This document shows positions 25,767 to 34,970 of a stretch of 64,000 bases of DNA, in pieces (within the stretch, counting starts at the first letter, position 1; each line of letters begins with the position of its first letter). The position numbers and the translations under genes are program-made. The notes beneath the pieces are model-generated. The model saw only the letters and a program-made list of their open reading frames with translations. It was not told the origin of the DNA and did not search any database. Source of the stretch: Fusibacter sp963666805 (GTDB lineage Bacteria; Bacillota; Clostridia; Peptostreptococcales; Acidaminobacteraceae). Location: assembly GCA_963666805.2 (NCBI GenBank), contig CAXXWR010000003.1:186001-250000 (forward strand), read 5' to 3'.

Positions 25767-27965
25767 TTATGCCTTATCTGATTCAATAAGTGCTTTTAAT
25801 AATTTTCGAACATCTGTATGACTTTTAAGACGATAGTTAGCAACTGTATCATCTATCCCTACTTTGATACTATATGCATCTTCTGGTAATCTTTCAAATA
25901 AATCTTCATCTGTCTTGTCGTCGCCAATAGACATGATAAAATCATAACTGCCTCTTGGTAAGAAAATATCAGCTCCCAGCCCCTTATTAATGCTGGCATC
26001 TTTAATTTCAATTACTTTGTTCCCCGCTTTTATTTCTAAGTTTTTAGAAGCAATCATTGACCCAATGGCTTCTTTCACTTCCGCCAATTTGATTTCAACT
26101 AATGATGGTTCACATTGTCTGTAATGAAAAGCCAGCGAGTAGTCTTTTTCTTCAACAATTGATCCTGGCATCCTATCTGAGAACATATCCAACATAGGTG
26201 CTATTGTTTCTTTCCACGCGTTGTCCATATTCACTTTAAGGCTCCACTCATAACCATTTTCTTTTAACCATAAGCCATGAGAAGCAATTAAGTTGACATT
26301 GATTCCATCGAACCATTCACCTAATGTATAATGATCTCTTCCTGAAATAATAACCACTGTATTTTTTTCATCAGCTACTAGGGTTTTAATCATTTCAAGT
26401 AAAGCTTTGTCCGGTTTTGCCTTGATTGGAATGGATTTAAAACCAACCAGTGTCCCATCATAATCTAAGAAAATCAAACGTTTATCTGCATTGAGATAAT
26501 CTTTTTTAAGATCCTTCACTTTAGGCAAGAGATTAACGCCTGAAATGGTTTTAAATATCTCATCTTCAGTGGATTGTAAGGTTTCAATAAAATGTTCTGC
26601 CCAAAATTCAACAGTATATCTTTGAACCCTCTTATGGATGACTTTATTGATATCCATTTTTTCAGATTCTGGCATTTCGAGTGCTGTATGAAGACCATCA
26701 GCAATGGCATTAATATCATTGGAGTTGACAATAACCGTTTCACCTAATTCACTTGCAGCACCTGTTGTTTCACTAATAACAACCATACCCTTTAAGTCTG
26801 TTCTCGCTGCAATATATTCTTTAACTACCAAATTCATCCCATCTCTAAGTGGGGTCACCAACAAGACATCTGCATGCCTGTAAAAAGCAATTAAATTTTC
26901 TTGTGGGAAAGATTGGAAATAAAACCAAACAGGCATCCATGAAAAAGTCCCATACTTCCCATTGACTTCACTCACTAGAATTTCAATTTCATGTAAAAGA
27001 TCGCTATAGGTTTTTACTTCTACACGTGAAGGCGCAACAATTAAATTCAATCTAACTTTTCCAATATATTCAGGGTATTTTTCAAGTAACCTACCATAAG
27101 ACTTAATACGCTCTTTAATGCCCTTGGTGTAATCTAAGCGGTCAATTGACAAAATCATACGGACGTCATCCCCTAGATTGTCTTCAATCTCTTTCACTTG
27201 AGCATTGTATTCAGGGCTGTCAATTTTTCTTGAAAACCAGTCATAATCAACCCCCATTGGAAAAACATCCACTTTAATCACGCGCTCTTCGTGATAAATT
27301 GTATTCATTTCATTTTCAAGTCCTAAAATTCGCCTTGTAGAACTTAAAAAGTGACGCACATAGTCAAAAGTATGAAAACCAATCAGGTCTGATCCTAAAA
27401 CCCCTTCAAGGAGTTCTTGTCGGGTAATCATCAACCTAAATATTTCAAATGATGGAAATGGGATGTGAAGGAAAAAGCCAATTTTCGTTTCATAGTGCTC
27501 ATCTTTAATCATTTTAGGCAATAACATTAACTGATAATCGTGAACCCAAATCATGGTCTCACTATCAATGTATGCATTCACTGCCTCCATAAACAACTGA
27601 TTAACCTTAACATAGGCTTCCCAATTGTCTCGATTATAAACGGTCATGTTCGTAAAATAGTGAAAAAGCGGCCATATTGTTTCATTTGAAAAACCATAAT
27701 AGTACTTATCTATATCTTCTTGCGTCAAAAAAACTGGCACACATTTATACTCATTTATCAATGTTTCTTTAATTTCTTTTTTCTCAGAATCGGTTAAATC
27801 ATCTGCTGGTATGCCGGGCCATCCAACCCATAAGCCATCACCTTTTTCATGATAACTTTTAAGACCTGTTGCTAAACCACCTATACTTTTATGATATTCT
27901 AACCCTTGTTCAGTCCGAGTGACTGTTACTGGCAGCCTATTTGAAATAAATATGATCTTGTTCAT
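25767..27965 (-). CDS. otsAB: Bifunctional trehalose-6-phosphate synthase/phosphatase
   Basis: The 732-residue protein joins a glycosyltransferase family 20 synthase (about 1-480; GLATGLKSYH, GWPGIPADD, VHDYQLMLLPKMI, FLHIPFPS, RDGMNLVVKEYIA) to a HAD-type trehalose phosphatase (about 495-732). The phosphatase nucleophile is Asp500 in FLDYDGTLVGF, with SGRDHYTL and SIGDDKTDEDLFE as the later motifs. It makes trehalose from UDP-glucose and glucose-6-phosphate in one polypeptide. AAGGAGG precedes ATG 27965. The fusion is known in other bacteria and eukaryotes. A SigB-like promoter lies upstream, which would fit stress-induced osmoprotection. Confidence 0.95.
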   Translation of the reverse strand: MNKIIFISNRLPVTVTRTEQGLEYHKSIGGLATGLKSYHEKGDGLWVGWPGIPADDLTDSEKKEIKETLINEYKCVPVFLTQEDIDKYYYGFSNETIWPLFHYFTNMTVYNRDNWEAYVKVNQLFMEAVNAYIDSETMIWVHDYQLMLLPKMIKDEHYETKIGFFLHIPFPSFEIFRLMITRQELLEGVLGSDLIGFHTFDYVRHFLSSTRRILGLENEMNTIYHEERVIKVDVFPMGVDYDWFSRKIDSPEYNAQVKEIEDNLGDDVRMILSIDRLDYTKGIKERIKSYGRLLEKYPEYIGKVRLNLIVAPSRVEVKTYSDLLHEIEILVSEVNGKYGTFSWMPVWFYFQSFPQENLIAFYRHADVLLVTPLRDGMNLVVKEYIAARTDLKGMVVISETTGAASELGETVIVNSNDINAIADGLHTALEMPESEKMDINKVIHKRVQRYTVEFWAEHFIETLQSTEDEIFKTISGVNLLPKVKDLKKDYLNADKRLIFLDYDGTLVGFKSIPIKAKPDKALLEMIKTLVADEKNTVVIISGRDHYTLGEWFDGINVNLIASHGLWLKENGYEWSLKVNMDNAWKETIAPMLDMFSDRMPGSIVEEKDYSLAFHYRQCEPSLVEIKLAEVKEAIGSMIASKNLEIKAGNKVIEIKDASINKGLGADIFLPRGSYDFIMSIGDDKTDEDLFERLPEDAYSIKVGIDDTVANYRLKSHTDVRKLLKALIESDKA

Positions 27966-28078
27966 GTCGTCCTCCTTGATTATTGCAATTGAATAGTTAC
28001 ACTCTTATATAATGATCAAAGTATTAAGGCCTGCCCAACCTTTAAACCATTTATCAACTTTCTAACATTGTCCTATGT

Positions 28079-28103
28079 ATACCCTTTCTTATGAAAAATA
28101 AAC
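28079..28103 (-). promoter_or_regulatory. Candidate SigB-type promoter of otsAB
   Basis: Read on the minus strand, GTTTAT (28103-28098) and GGGTAT (28084-28079) are 13 bp apart, close to the general stress sigma consensus GTTTAA-N12-15-GGGTAT. It would give a leader of about 105 nt. No sigB gene is in the window. Confidence 0.4.
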
Positions 28104-28137
28104 GCTTTTATTTATAATGATATTATCTTTATACTAA

Positions 28138-28165
28138 TAAAACCGCACTGCTTGAGCAATGCGGT
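28138..28165 (-). terminator. Terminator of the YhcH-family gene
   Basis: ACCGCACTGC at 28142-28151 pairs with GCAATGCGGT at 28156-28165 (one mismatch) around TTGA. On the minus strand TTTTATTA follows. Confidence 0.7.
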
Positions 28166-28191
28166 CTATCTCGAATAAAAAAGGGGTGTCT

Positions 28192-28662
28192 CTATTTAAC
28201 GAGATTGTATTTCACTTTTACAACGACTTTTTTACAAGCAGTGGGTTCACTAACACAACAACCTGGTCGATGGCAGTCGGTTGGGAAAAATATCGCAAAA
28301 CTCCCCGGTGTCAATTTTAAAAAGCTCTCATAAAGAGGCTTCTCATAAAAAATCACATCTTTTTCAGGTCTCATATCTGCTTTAACATCAAGTGAATCAT
28401 CAAGAACAGCAGCTCCCATCAGTTCTTCACCCGCATATAGAAACTGAATATCAATGTAATCTTCATGAGATTCACACTTTCTCTCTTCTATAGGTTGAGT
28501 GGTTATTTCTTGAACCATCGCATAAATATCCCTACCCTCAATTTCATAAGTGCCTACTTCTAATATCTCTAAATCACTGCGTTTACAAAATGCGAGTCCT
28601 TTTTGTATTGCCTCCGGATAAAAGTGAAATTCATCGTCTTTGTTTATATTTCCAAATATCAT
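28192..28662 (-). CDS. YhcH/YjgK/YiaL-family (DUF386) protein
   Basis: The 156-residue cupin-fold protein matches the YhcH/YiaL family, which has been linked to sialic-acid and sugar catabolism, probably as an anomerase. Seen are ESHEDYIDIQFLYAGEE (about 82-98) and PGSFAIFFPTDCHRPGCCV (about 120-139), with the metal-binding His and Glu residues. ATG 28662 is used rather than the adjacent upstream GTG because of GAGGAG spacing. It is a lone gene downstream of the TetR gene. Confidence 0.85.
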   Translation of the reverse strand: MIFGNINKDDEFHFYPEAIQKGLAFCKRSDLEILEVGTYEIEGRDIYAMVQEITTQPIEERKCESHEDYIDIQFLYAGEELMGAAVLDDSLDVKADMRPEKDVIFYEKPLYESFLKLTPGSFAIFFPTDCHRPGCCVSEPTACKKVVVKVKYNLVK

Positions 28663-28731
28663 CACAGGTCTCCTCTCTTCTATTGTCTTATTGATGATAT
28701 GTCTATTGTACCGCGTCTTCTTTTCATTTGC

Positions 28732-29295
28732 TTAGCGTATATTGTTATATTCAAAAGTCTGAAACATAATTTTGCCCACTACCGATCCCATTTCTGAAAG
28801 TTCTAGTTCATAATCACCACTTAACCATTTGACAAAAACAGAGACTAATGCGGACGCATAGAAGTCACTATAAATGGGAAGCAAGGCTTGTGGTATATTT
28901 AAATGTTCGCCATAAACGGTAAGAATCGCATGCCTTACTAAGGACTCTAATTGTTTCCAGAAAGGATGATAATTGGAATCCATTGCAATTTTACGATAGA
29001 AATCAACATCTACCTCTAACACTTCTTCAATGGCATCATGTATCACAATAAAATTGGTAATGTCATCATAATAATTATTGTTTTCAAGCATCACCAATAT
29101 TTCATTTAACTTTTCTTCAGCCAACTCTTTGAAGACGTCATCAATTGAATCATAATGCAAATAAAAAGTCTTTCTGTCTATATTGGCAAACTTAGCAATT
29201 TTAGTAATCGTTATTTTAGGGTCCTTTTTATCCAAAATTAGATCAATAAAAGCTTCCCTAATAGCCACTTTTGTTTTTTGAATTCTACGATCCAT
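28732..29295 (-). CDS. TetR/AcrR-family transcriptional regulator
   Basis: The 187-residue protein has a TetR DNA-binding domain (about 4-52; ITITKIAKFANIDRKTFYLHYDSIDDVF) and a ligand domain of the TetR_C type common in clostridia. ATG 29295 is chosen since GAGGT lies 8 bases upstream, rather than the ATG five codons earlier. It is divergent from the radical-SAM gene, and their starts are about 150 bp apart, so it probably controls that gene. Confidence 0.88.
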   Translation of the reverse strand: MDRRIQKTKVAIREAFIDLILDKKDPKITITKIAKFANIDRKTFYLHYDSIDDVFKELAEEKLNEILVMLENNNYYDDITNFIVIHDAIEEVLEVDVDFYRKIAMDSNYHPFWKQLESLVRHAILTVYGEHLNIPQALLPIYSDFYASALVSVFVKWLSGDYELELSEMGSVVGKIMFQTFEYNNIR

Positions 29296-29357
29296 TATTT
29301 TATACCTCATTTTTTATATAATTGTTGAATATTACACATTCTAAGCCACTTTGGCAA

Positions 29358-29386
29358 TTGAATACTTATCATAGAATCAGTATAAT
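29358..29386 (+). promoter_or_regulatory. SigA-type promoter of the radical-SAM gene
   Basis: TTGAAT at 29358-29363 and TATAAT at 29381-29386 are 17 bp apart. Transcription would start about 50 bp before the ATG at 29443. Confidence 0.7.
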
Positions 29387-29442
29387 ACACACATGAGGAT
29401 ATTTCAACACTTGTCCAATAAATCATAATAATGGAGGGACTT

Positions 29443-30780
29443 ATGATACTAGAAAAAAGCTTAAAAGAATTGGGCTTAAACAAAACCATTTCTTACCTCG
29501 AAAAAGATCCAGAAAAAAATTTTCCAAAACTCATCGAACTTGCCGATCATCTTATACCTAAAGACTATTTTCCAAGACAAAAGAATGCCATCAAGAAGTC
29601 ATTCGAAGAAAAAAACAATTGGTATGACTTGATTATGAAAATTTATGATATTGATCCTGAAATCAGGAAAACATTTTTCCAAAATTTTATTCTGAACGCT
29701 AATCTTTACGGTTTTAAAGAACAAGATAAATTCAGAGAAAAATATGATTGTAACATTCCATGGGCTATTCTGTTAGATCCAACAACTGCTTGTAATTTAA
29801 AATGTAAAGGCTGCTGGGCTTCAGAATATGGAAACCAATATAATCTTTCTTATGACGAAATTGATTCTATCATTACTCAAGGAAAAGAACTGGGTACATA
29901 TGTCTACATTTATACTGGTGGCGAACCTCTTGTGAGAAAAGATGACCTTATTAAAATTTCCGAAAAACATCATGACTGTATTTTTCTAACCTTTACAAAC
30001 GGAACACTTATCGATGATGCTTTTTGTGATGAAATTCTTAGAGTTAAAAATTTTGTACCGGCTATCAGCCTTGAAGGCTTTGAAGAAGCTAATGATTCAA
30101 GACGAGGTGATGGTTCATATGATAAAGTCATTTCTGCAATGGCTAAACTAAAGGCTCATAAGATTCCATTTGGCTTGTCAACTTGTTATACCAGCGTAAA
30201 CTACAAAGATATCACAAGTGAAGCCTTCTTTGATCAAATTATGGATGCAGGTGCGTTATTCATCTGGTTTTTCCATTATATGCCCGTTGGTAAAAATGCA
30301 GTACCTGAACTAATGGTGTCACCTGAACAACGCGAATATATGATTGAGCACGTCAAATCACTCCGACAAACAAAAGCCATTTTTTCAATGGATTTCCAAA
30401 ACGATGCTAAGTATGTAGGGGGTTGTATTGCCGGTGGACGACGTTATTTGCATATCAATGCCAATGGTGATGTAGAACCCTGTGTCTTTATTCATTATTC
30501 TAATGCAAATATCAGACAACAAAGCCTTTTAGAAGCACTTCAATCACCACTCTTCAAGGCTTATTATAAAGGTCAACCTTTTAACGATGATATGTTAAGA
30601 CCATGTCCAATGCTTGAAAATCCTCACATTCTGCCAGAGATAGTTGAATTAACTCAGGCAAAATCGACGGATTATAAAGATCCAGAAACAGCTAAAGAAC
30701 TCTGTAGCAAGACCCAAGTCTATGCTGAAAATTGGCAAACACATCTCGATAATCACAACTTACATTCAAAATCCTTATAA
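29443..30780 (+). CDS. Radical SAM protein with C-terminal SPASM-like cysteine region
   Basis: The 445-residue protein has the radical-SAM cluster motif CNLKCKGC (about 113-120; CxxxCxxC) and the SAM-binding YIYTGGEPLVRKDDL segment. A C-terminal region has GGCIAGGRRYLHINANGDVEPC, the spacing expected for a second cluster of SPASM type. The N-terminal 100 residues are a helical domain found in this clostridial family. Family members are often next to TetR regulators and their reaction is unknown. The start ATG 29443 has GGAGGG before it. Confidence 0.88.
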   Translation: MILEKSLKELGLNKTISYLEKDPEKNFPKLIELADHLIPKDYFPRQKNAIKKSFEEKNNWYDLIMKIYDIDPEIRKTFFQNFILNANLYGFKEQDKFREKYDCNIPWAILLDPTTACNLKCKGCWASEYGNQYNLSYDEIDSIITQGKELGTYVYIYTGGEPLVRKDDLIKISEKHHDCIFLTFTNGTLIDDAFCDEILRVKNFVPAISLEGFEEANDSRRGDGSYDKVISAMAKLKAHKIPFGLSTCYTSVNYKDITSEAFFDQIMDAGALFIWFFHYMPVGKNAVPELMVSPEQREYMIEHVKSLRQTKAIFSMDFQNDAKYVGGCIAGGRRYLHINANGDVEPCVFIHYSNANIRQQSLLEALQSPLFKAYYKGQPFNDDMLRPCPMLENPHILPEIVELTQAKSTDYKDPETAKELCSKTQVYAENWQTHLDNHNLHSKSL

Positions 30781-30828
30781 AATGATCCTCACTCTAATTA
30801 AAAAAATATCTCACCCAAAATCAATGCA

Positions 30829-30857
30829 AAAACGCCTATCATTTAGATAGGCGTTTT
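30829..30857. terminator. Bidirectional terminator
   Basis: AAAACGCCTATC at 30829-30840 pairs perfectly with GATAGGCGTTTT at 30846-30857 around a 5-base loop, between the convergent radical-SAM and aldolase genes. Confidence 0.85.
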
Positions 30858-30870
30858 ATATTATTACTAT

Positions 30871-31764
30871 TTAGTCAGTCATTATCGACTCAATAAGTTT
30901 TAAGGCTTGGTCAATCGATGCCTTCGACACTGATTCAAATGGAAATTGAGTCACTGTACTGATATTGAGACCCCTAGCCTTTAATATGGCTTTATAGAGA
31001 CCAGAACAGTTGGTTTCAATTTGATAGAGTGGCATCAATCGATGAATCTTTTGTTTGATTTTAACAATGGATTCAAAGTCATCTTGATTCTTTGCTTTGA
31101 CCCAACTTGAACATAAGTCTGGCAAGAGATTTGAAATAGCACCTATTGACCCACATCCACCATAATCAATATTGTCTAAGAATTGATCATCAAAACCAGA
31201 ATACATTTTAAAATGAGGATAGTCTTTTTGAAGACACGCCATAATGTTTCGTGTATGAGCAAAACTCCCCACTGATTCTTTCATGCCTACGATATTGGCA
31301 TTGCTCGACACCAATTTGAGAACTGTTTCTGGTTCAAAATCCATTCCTGTTCGCTCAGGATAATTATAGAGGTACATCGGCCCATCAATTTCTTTTGCCA
31401 GCTTATCATAATAATGAAAAACATCAGCCTGAGTCATTCCATAATAGTATTGCCCAATGACCAATACTGCCTCTGCACCCTTTTTGAGGGCAAAATTTGA
31501 CAAGTCAACCGTCTCATCAAAGCGTTGACATCCTGTTCCTGGGAGCACTTTTACTTGTCCACTTACTTCAGAAAGGTAAAAATCTAAAAAAGATTTTTTC
31601 TCCTCATAGCTTAAACTTGTAAACTCACCTGTACTTCCAAGAGGTACAATGCCATCTATATTGTTATCAATTAAATGCTTAATCAAACGTCGATTACCCT
31701 CATAATCAATTTGTCCAGCGTGATCAAATATGGTCAACGCTGGTGTGAAAAACTCTGCTTTCAT
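30871..31764 (-). CDS. DHDPS/NAL-family aldolase, probably 2-keto-3-deoxy sugar acid aldolase
   Basis: The 297-residue class I aldolase shows GSTGEFTSL (about 43-51), the YNYPERTGMD stretch with the conserved catalytic Tyr, and the Schiff-base Lys in GMKESVGSF (about 159-167). DHDPS-like enzymes split 2-keto-3-deoxy acids into pyruvate and an aldehyde, or make dihydrodipicolinate. The neighbours (dehydratase, GntP permease and IclR regulator) favour a catabolic aldolase. The substrate is not proven. GAGAAGG precedes ATG 31764. Confidence 0.85.
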   Translation of the reverse strand: MKAEFFTPALTIFDHAGQIDYEGNRRLIKHLIDNNIDGIVPLGSTGEFTSLSYEEKKSFLDFYLSEVSGQVKVLPGTGCQRFDETVDLSNFALKKGAEAVLVIGQYYYGMTQADVFHYYDKLAKEIDGPMYLYNYPERTGMDFEPETVLKLVSSNANIVGMKESVGSFAHTRNIMACLQKDYPHFKMYSGFDDQFLDNIDYGGCGSIGAISNLLPDLCSSWVKAKNQDDFESIVKIKQKIHRLMPLYQIETNCSGLYKAILKARGLNISTVTQFPFESVSKASIDQALKLIESIMTD

Positions 31765-31817
31765 GAATAACCTTCTCTCTTTATTAATGGCGTCATCCCA
31801 TAAAGTTAATTACTTTT

Positions 31818-33080
31818 TTATCCAACGACGCGTAATACCCCATATAAAACAGTCGACATAGTCACCATACCAAACCCAATCAGAGATTCATAAGGAATGA
31901 GTTTTAGTCTTTCTTTAATTTCCATATTGATACAACCTGCACTAACATGGAAGAACGATCCGTGAGGTAAACCATCAAATACAAAACTCCCTGAATGAAT
32001 CATGGCACCTGCTGCTAAACGTGCAACTCCATAAGACAGAATAACATCACCAAAAACTTGACTAGCCAAAGTTGTACCCGCTGTAGATGATGCGGAAGCT
32101 GCTCCCATTAAAATACCTGAAATAGGTGCCAACAGAAAAGCAGGTAAACCCAAAGTGCCCAGTCCTGTAATAATCACATCTTTAAGTGTTGAATTGGCAA
32201 TAATACCAGCCAGAGTCCCTGTCCCTACAAGTAACATGGCTACACCACTCATTTTCATTAAACCAAACTTTAAGTATTCAATAGTGTGCTTTGTTTTACC
32301 CATTGCAATAATACCGGCAAGTCCACCAACAGGTAAAGCAATTAACGGATCAATCGTTATATTGAATAGTGGTCTACAAAGTAATAATAAAATTGTAACC
32401 AATGGCCCTACAAACGACGCCCATAAACTGGGTAATACTTCATTCTTACTCGCTTCTACATCATCTATAAGTACTTCGCTTCCCTTATGTGCTAATCTTC
32501 TCGCAATTAGCGTTGTCACTACAATAGCAGTTAATGCGGCTGGAATACCTGCTGCCATCATGGACGTCAAAGGGACTTTAAATGTTTCTGCAGCAGCAAT
32601 AGCATTCGGATTAGGACTCATAACATTGCCCGCTTTTACGCCACCAATCATTGCAATAAGAATCCCTAATTTACGATACCCCGTCTTTTGGGCAATTTGA
32701 ATAGCAATTGGTGAAACTGTAATAACAGCAACATCTCCAAATACCCCTACTGACGTAAGTATCCAAGTCGCCAAAGTCATAGCGAGTAAAGCATTTTTAG
32801 TCCCTAACTTTTTAACAATTACTTCTGCAATTCTGGCTGCCGCACCTGATTCAATTAGTGTACCTGCCAATATCCCCGCAGTAACAATCCTTATAATTGC
32901 TGAAACAATGTTTTTAGTGCCATCTATCATGTACGTAACCGTATGTGTTAACCCAACACCACCTACAAGACCACCAATAATTGCCCCAATAATCATCGCG
33001 TAGGTTGGCGGTACTTTCTTCAATATCAATACAATTGCTATCACTAATGCAAGTATTGCCCCTAAAGCTGATACGCTCAT
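31818..33080 (-). CDS. GntP-family gluconate/sugar-acid permease
   Basis: The 420-residue protein is hydrophobic throughout with about 12-14 membrane spans. Segments such as KAGNVMSPNPNAIAAAETFKVPLT, GAASASSTAGTTLASQVFGD and HSGSFVFDGLPHGSFFH match the GntP/gluconate:H+ symporter family of the ion transporter superfamily. It lies between the dehydratase and aldolase genes with short gaps (21 and 53 bp), so it is expected to import the operon's sugar acid. A TGAGGTG site precedes ATG 33080. Confidence 0.88.
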   Translation of the reverse strand: MSVSALGAILALVIAIVLILKKVPPTYAMIIGAIIGGLVGGVGLTHTVTYMIDGTKNIVSAIIRIVTAGILAGTLIESGAAARIAEVIVKKLGTKNALLAMTLATWILTSVGVFGDVAVITVSPIAIQIAQKTGYRKLGILIAMIGGVKAGNVMSPNPNAIAAAETFKVPLTSMMAAGIPAALTAIVVTTLIARRLAHKGSEVLIDDVEASKNEVLPSLWASFVGPLVTILLLLCRPLFNITIDPLIALPVGGLAGIIAMGKTKHTIEYLKFGLMKMSGVAMLLVGTGTLAGIIANSTLKDVIITGLGTLGLPAFLLAPISGILMGAASASSTAGTTLASQVFGDVILSYGVARLAAGAMIHSGSFVFDGLPHGSFFHVSAGCINMEIKERLKLIPYESLIGFGMVTMSTVLYGVLRVVG

Positions 33081-33101
33081 TTTTACACCTCACCCTATTT
33101 T

Positions 33102-34787
33102 TTATAAGTCTTCTATTTTGATAATGCCACCCTTAGATCCAGATTGTGCAAACTTAGAATACATTCCCAAATAGCCCCTTTTAAATTTTGGTTCTGGTCT
33201 TTGCCAAGATTTTAACCTTTCAGCGATTTCTGCATCACTCACCAAGAGATTCAAACTTCTTTGATCCACGTTAATTTCAATTTTATCGCCATCTCTGACA
33301 ATCGCAATAGGACCACCTTCAGCAGCTTCAGGGGAGATATGTCCAACAAAACAACCATTGTTAGTACCTGAGAATCGACCATCTGTTACAAGCGCAGTCG
33401 TTTTTCCTAGTCCTCTACCGTATAGATATTTCATTGCTTTAAACATTTCTCTCATACCTGGTCCGCCTTTTGGACCTTCATAACGAATAACCACAACGTG
33501 ACCATCGTGAATTTCACCTGCCAGTATTGCTTCTTCTGCTGCCTCTTCACTGTCAAAGCAAATAGCTTCTCCAATAAAATGATAGAGACTCTTATCAAAT
33601 GCCCCTGGTTTTGTAACACCTGTATCTGGTGCTAAATTCCCCCTCAATACTGCTACTCCACCTTGAAAACCAAACGGTTCTTCAGCTGTTCTCACAACCC
33701 GTTTATCTTCTGGATAAGGATAAACATGTGTTTCAATATTCTCTTTTAACGTCTGACCCGTTACAGTCATTGCTCCTAAATCTAATTGTTTTTGTAAGGC
33801 ATCCATTACCCTAGGTACGCCACCTGCCTTATGGAAATCAATGCAGTTGTACTCACTTGAAGGATTAATTTTGGCAACCTGAGGTATTTGGCGGCTTAAG
33901 TCATCAAACTCTTTTAAGACGTCAATGTCGAGTTCAGCTTCATACGCAATAGCAGTCAAATGCATAACCGCATTGGTACTGCCACTGATTGCAAGACAAA
34001 CTTTAATTGCATTTCTAATTGATTCTTCAGTAATGATTTGTCTCGCAGTGACTTTATTTTGAGTTAACTCAACAATTTTAATACCTGTTGCTTCTGCAAT
34101 TCTTAAACGATCAGCAGAAGTTGCTGGAATCATTCCACCATCTGGAAGTGTCATGCCTAAGGCTTCTGATAGACAGCACATGGTATTGGCTGTTCCCAAA
34201 TAAGAACAAGAGCCACAACTTGGACAACTTAAATTTTCCAATGATTTATATTGCATTTCAGTAATTGTCCCTGCACTTAACATGCCTAAAGCCTCTGCAC
34301 TAGAAGTTTGGTCTGATTGTCTCCCGTCAAATACAATGCCCCCATCCATTGGTCCACCAGGTAATAAAATGCATGGAATATCAAGTCTCGCTGCTGCCAT
34401 AAGCATTCCCGGTACAATTTTGTCACATGAACCCAATAAAACAATGGCATCCAAGAGTTGTGCCTGTGCAAACGTCTCGATACTGTCACAAATAACCTGT
34501 CTTGATGGCAATATAAAATGCATGCCGTCATGCCCTTGGGCCATACCATCACAGCAAGCAATGGTTCCAAATTCTACAGGTGTACCACCTGCTCTGTAGA
34601 TACCATCTCGTACTCTTTGAGCTACTTGTCTTAAATTAAAGTGACCCGGTACACCTTCATTCCAAGAATTGGCGATTCCAATGATTGGTCTTTTCAGATC
34701 ATCAGAAGAATATCCCATTGACTTGTAAGTTGCACGGTAATATTGATTTTCAATTCCTCTTAAAGTCTTTTCACTTCTAAATGACAT
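33102..34787 (-). CDS. IlvD/Edd-family dehydratase, probably sugar-acid dehydratase
   Basis: The 561-residue protein is a full-length IlvD/Edd dehydratase, which uses an iron-sulfur cluster and Mg. Candidate cluster cysteines are at 78-79 (TIACCDGMAQGHDGMHF), 121 (GSCDKIVPGMLMAAARLDIPC) and 191-194 (CGSC). The family includes dihydroxyacid dehydratase of branched-chain amino acid synthesis and sugar-acid dehydratases. The operon has no other ilv gene but has a GntP permease, a DHDPS-type aldolase and an IclR regulator, so a D-xylonate-, arabinonate- or gluconate-type substrate is more likely. AGGGGG precedes ATG 34787. Confidence 0.87.
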   Translation of the reverse strand: MSFRSEKTLRGIENQYYRATYKSMGYSSDDLKRPIIGIANSWNEGVPGHFNLRQVAQRVRDGIYRAGGTPVEFGTIACCDGMAQGHDGMHFILPSRQVICDSIETFAQAQLLDAIVLLGSCDKIVPGMLMAAARLDIPCILLPGGPMDGGIVFDGRQSDQTSSAEALGMLSAGTITEMQYKSLENLSCPSCGSCSYLGTANTMCCLSEALGMTLPDGGMIPATSADRLRIAEATGIKIVELTQNKVTARQIITEESIRNAIKVCLAISGSTNAVMHLTAIAYEAELDIDVLKEFDDLSRQIPQVAKINPSSEYNCIDFHKAGGVPRVMDALQKQLDLGAMTVTGQTLKENIETHVYPYPEDKRVVRTAEEPFGFQGGVAVLRGNLAPDTGVTKPGAFDKSLYHFIGEAICFDSEEAAEEAILAGEIHDGHVVVIRYEGPKGGPGMREMFKAMKYLYGRGLGKTTALVTDGRFSGTNNGCFVGHISPEAAEGGPIAIVRDGDKIEINVDQRSLNLLVSDAEIAERLKSWQRPEPKFKRGYLGMYSKFAQSGSKGGIIKIEDL

Positions 34788-34834
34788 TTAAATTACCCCC
34801 TAATACATATAATATATGATTAAATAATTATCTT

Positions 34835-34866
34835 TTCGTATATATGATAATACTCTTATATACGAA
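34835..34866 (-). promoter_or_regulatory. Candidate IclR operator, 10-bp inverted repeat with 12-bp spacer
   Basis: TTCGTATATA at 34835-34844 and TATATACGAA at 34857-34866 are perfect inverted repeats. They lie 48-79 bp upstream of the dehydratase start, within its expected promoter. The adjacent upstream gene encodes an IclR regulator, so it is a good candidate to bind here. Confidence 0.6.
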
Positions 34867-34904
34867 TTGCAAATGTTTTTTGATGAATTTTGATTAAAAA
34901 ATAA

Positions 34905-34936
34905 AAAAAGCACTATAATTTCTTATAGTACTTTTT
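34905..34936 (-). terminator. Terminator of the IclR gene
   Basis: The arms (core CACTATAA and TTATAGTA) pair around a short loop with one mismatch. On the minus strand a T-rich tract follows, just after the stop at 34971. Confidence 0.65.
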
Positions 34937-34970
34937 CTTCTACAGGCTTAATCACTTCATTTAATGGTTA

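Noticed and set aside
32155..32700. Plus-strand open frame of 181 codons inside the GntP gene
   Set aside because: It is antisense to a strongly conserved permease and has no recognisable family.
33102..34787. Biosynthetic dihydroxyacid dehydratase (ilvD)
   Set aside because: Not excluded by sequence, but the neighbours (GntP, aldolase, IclR) are catabolic and no other ilv gene is present, so only a family-level call is given.
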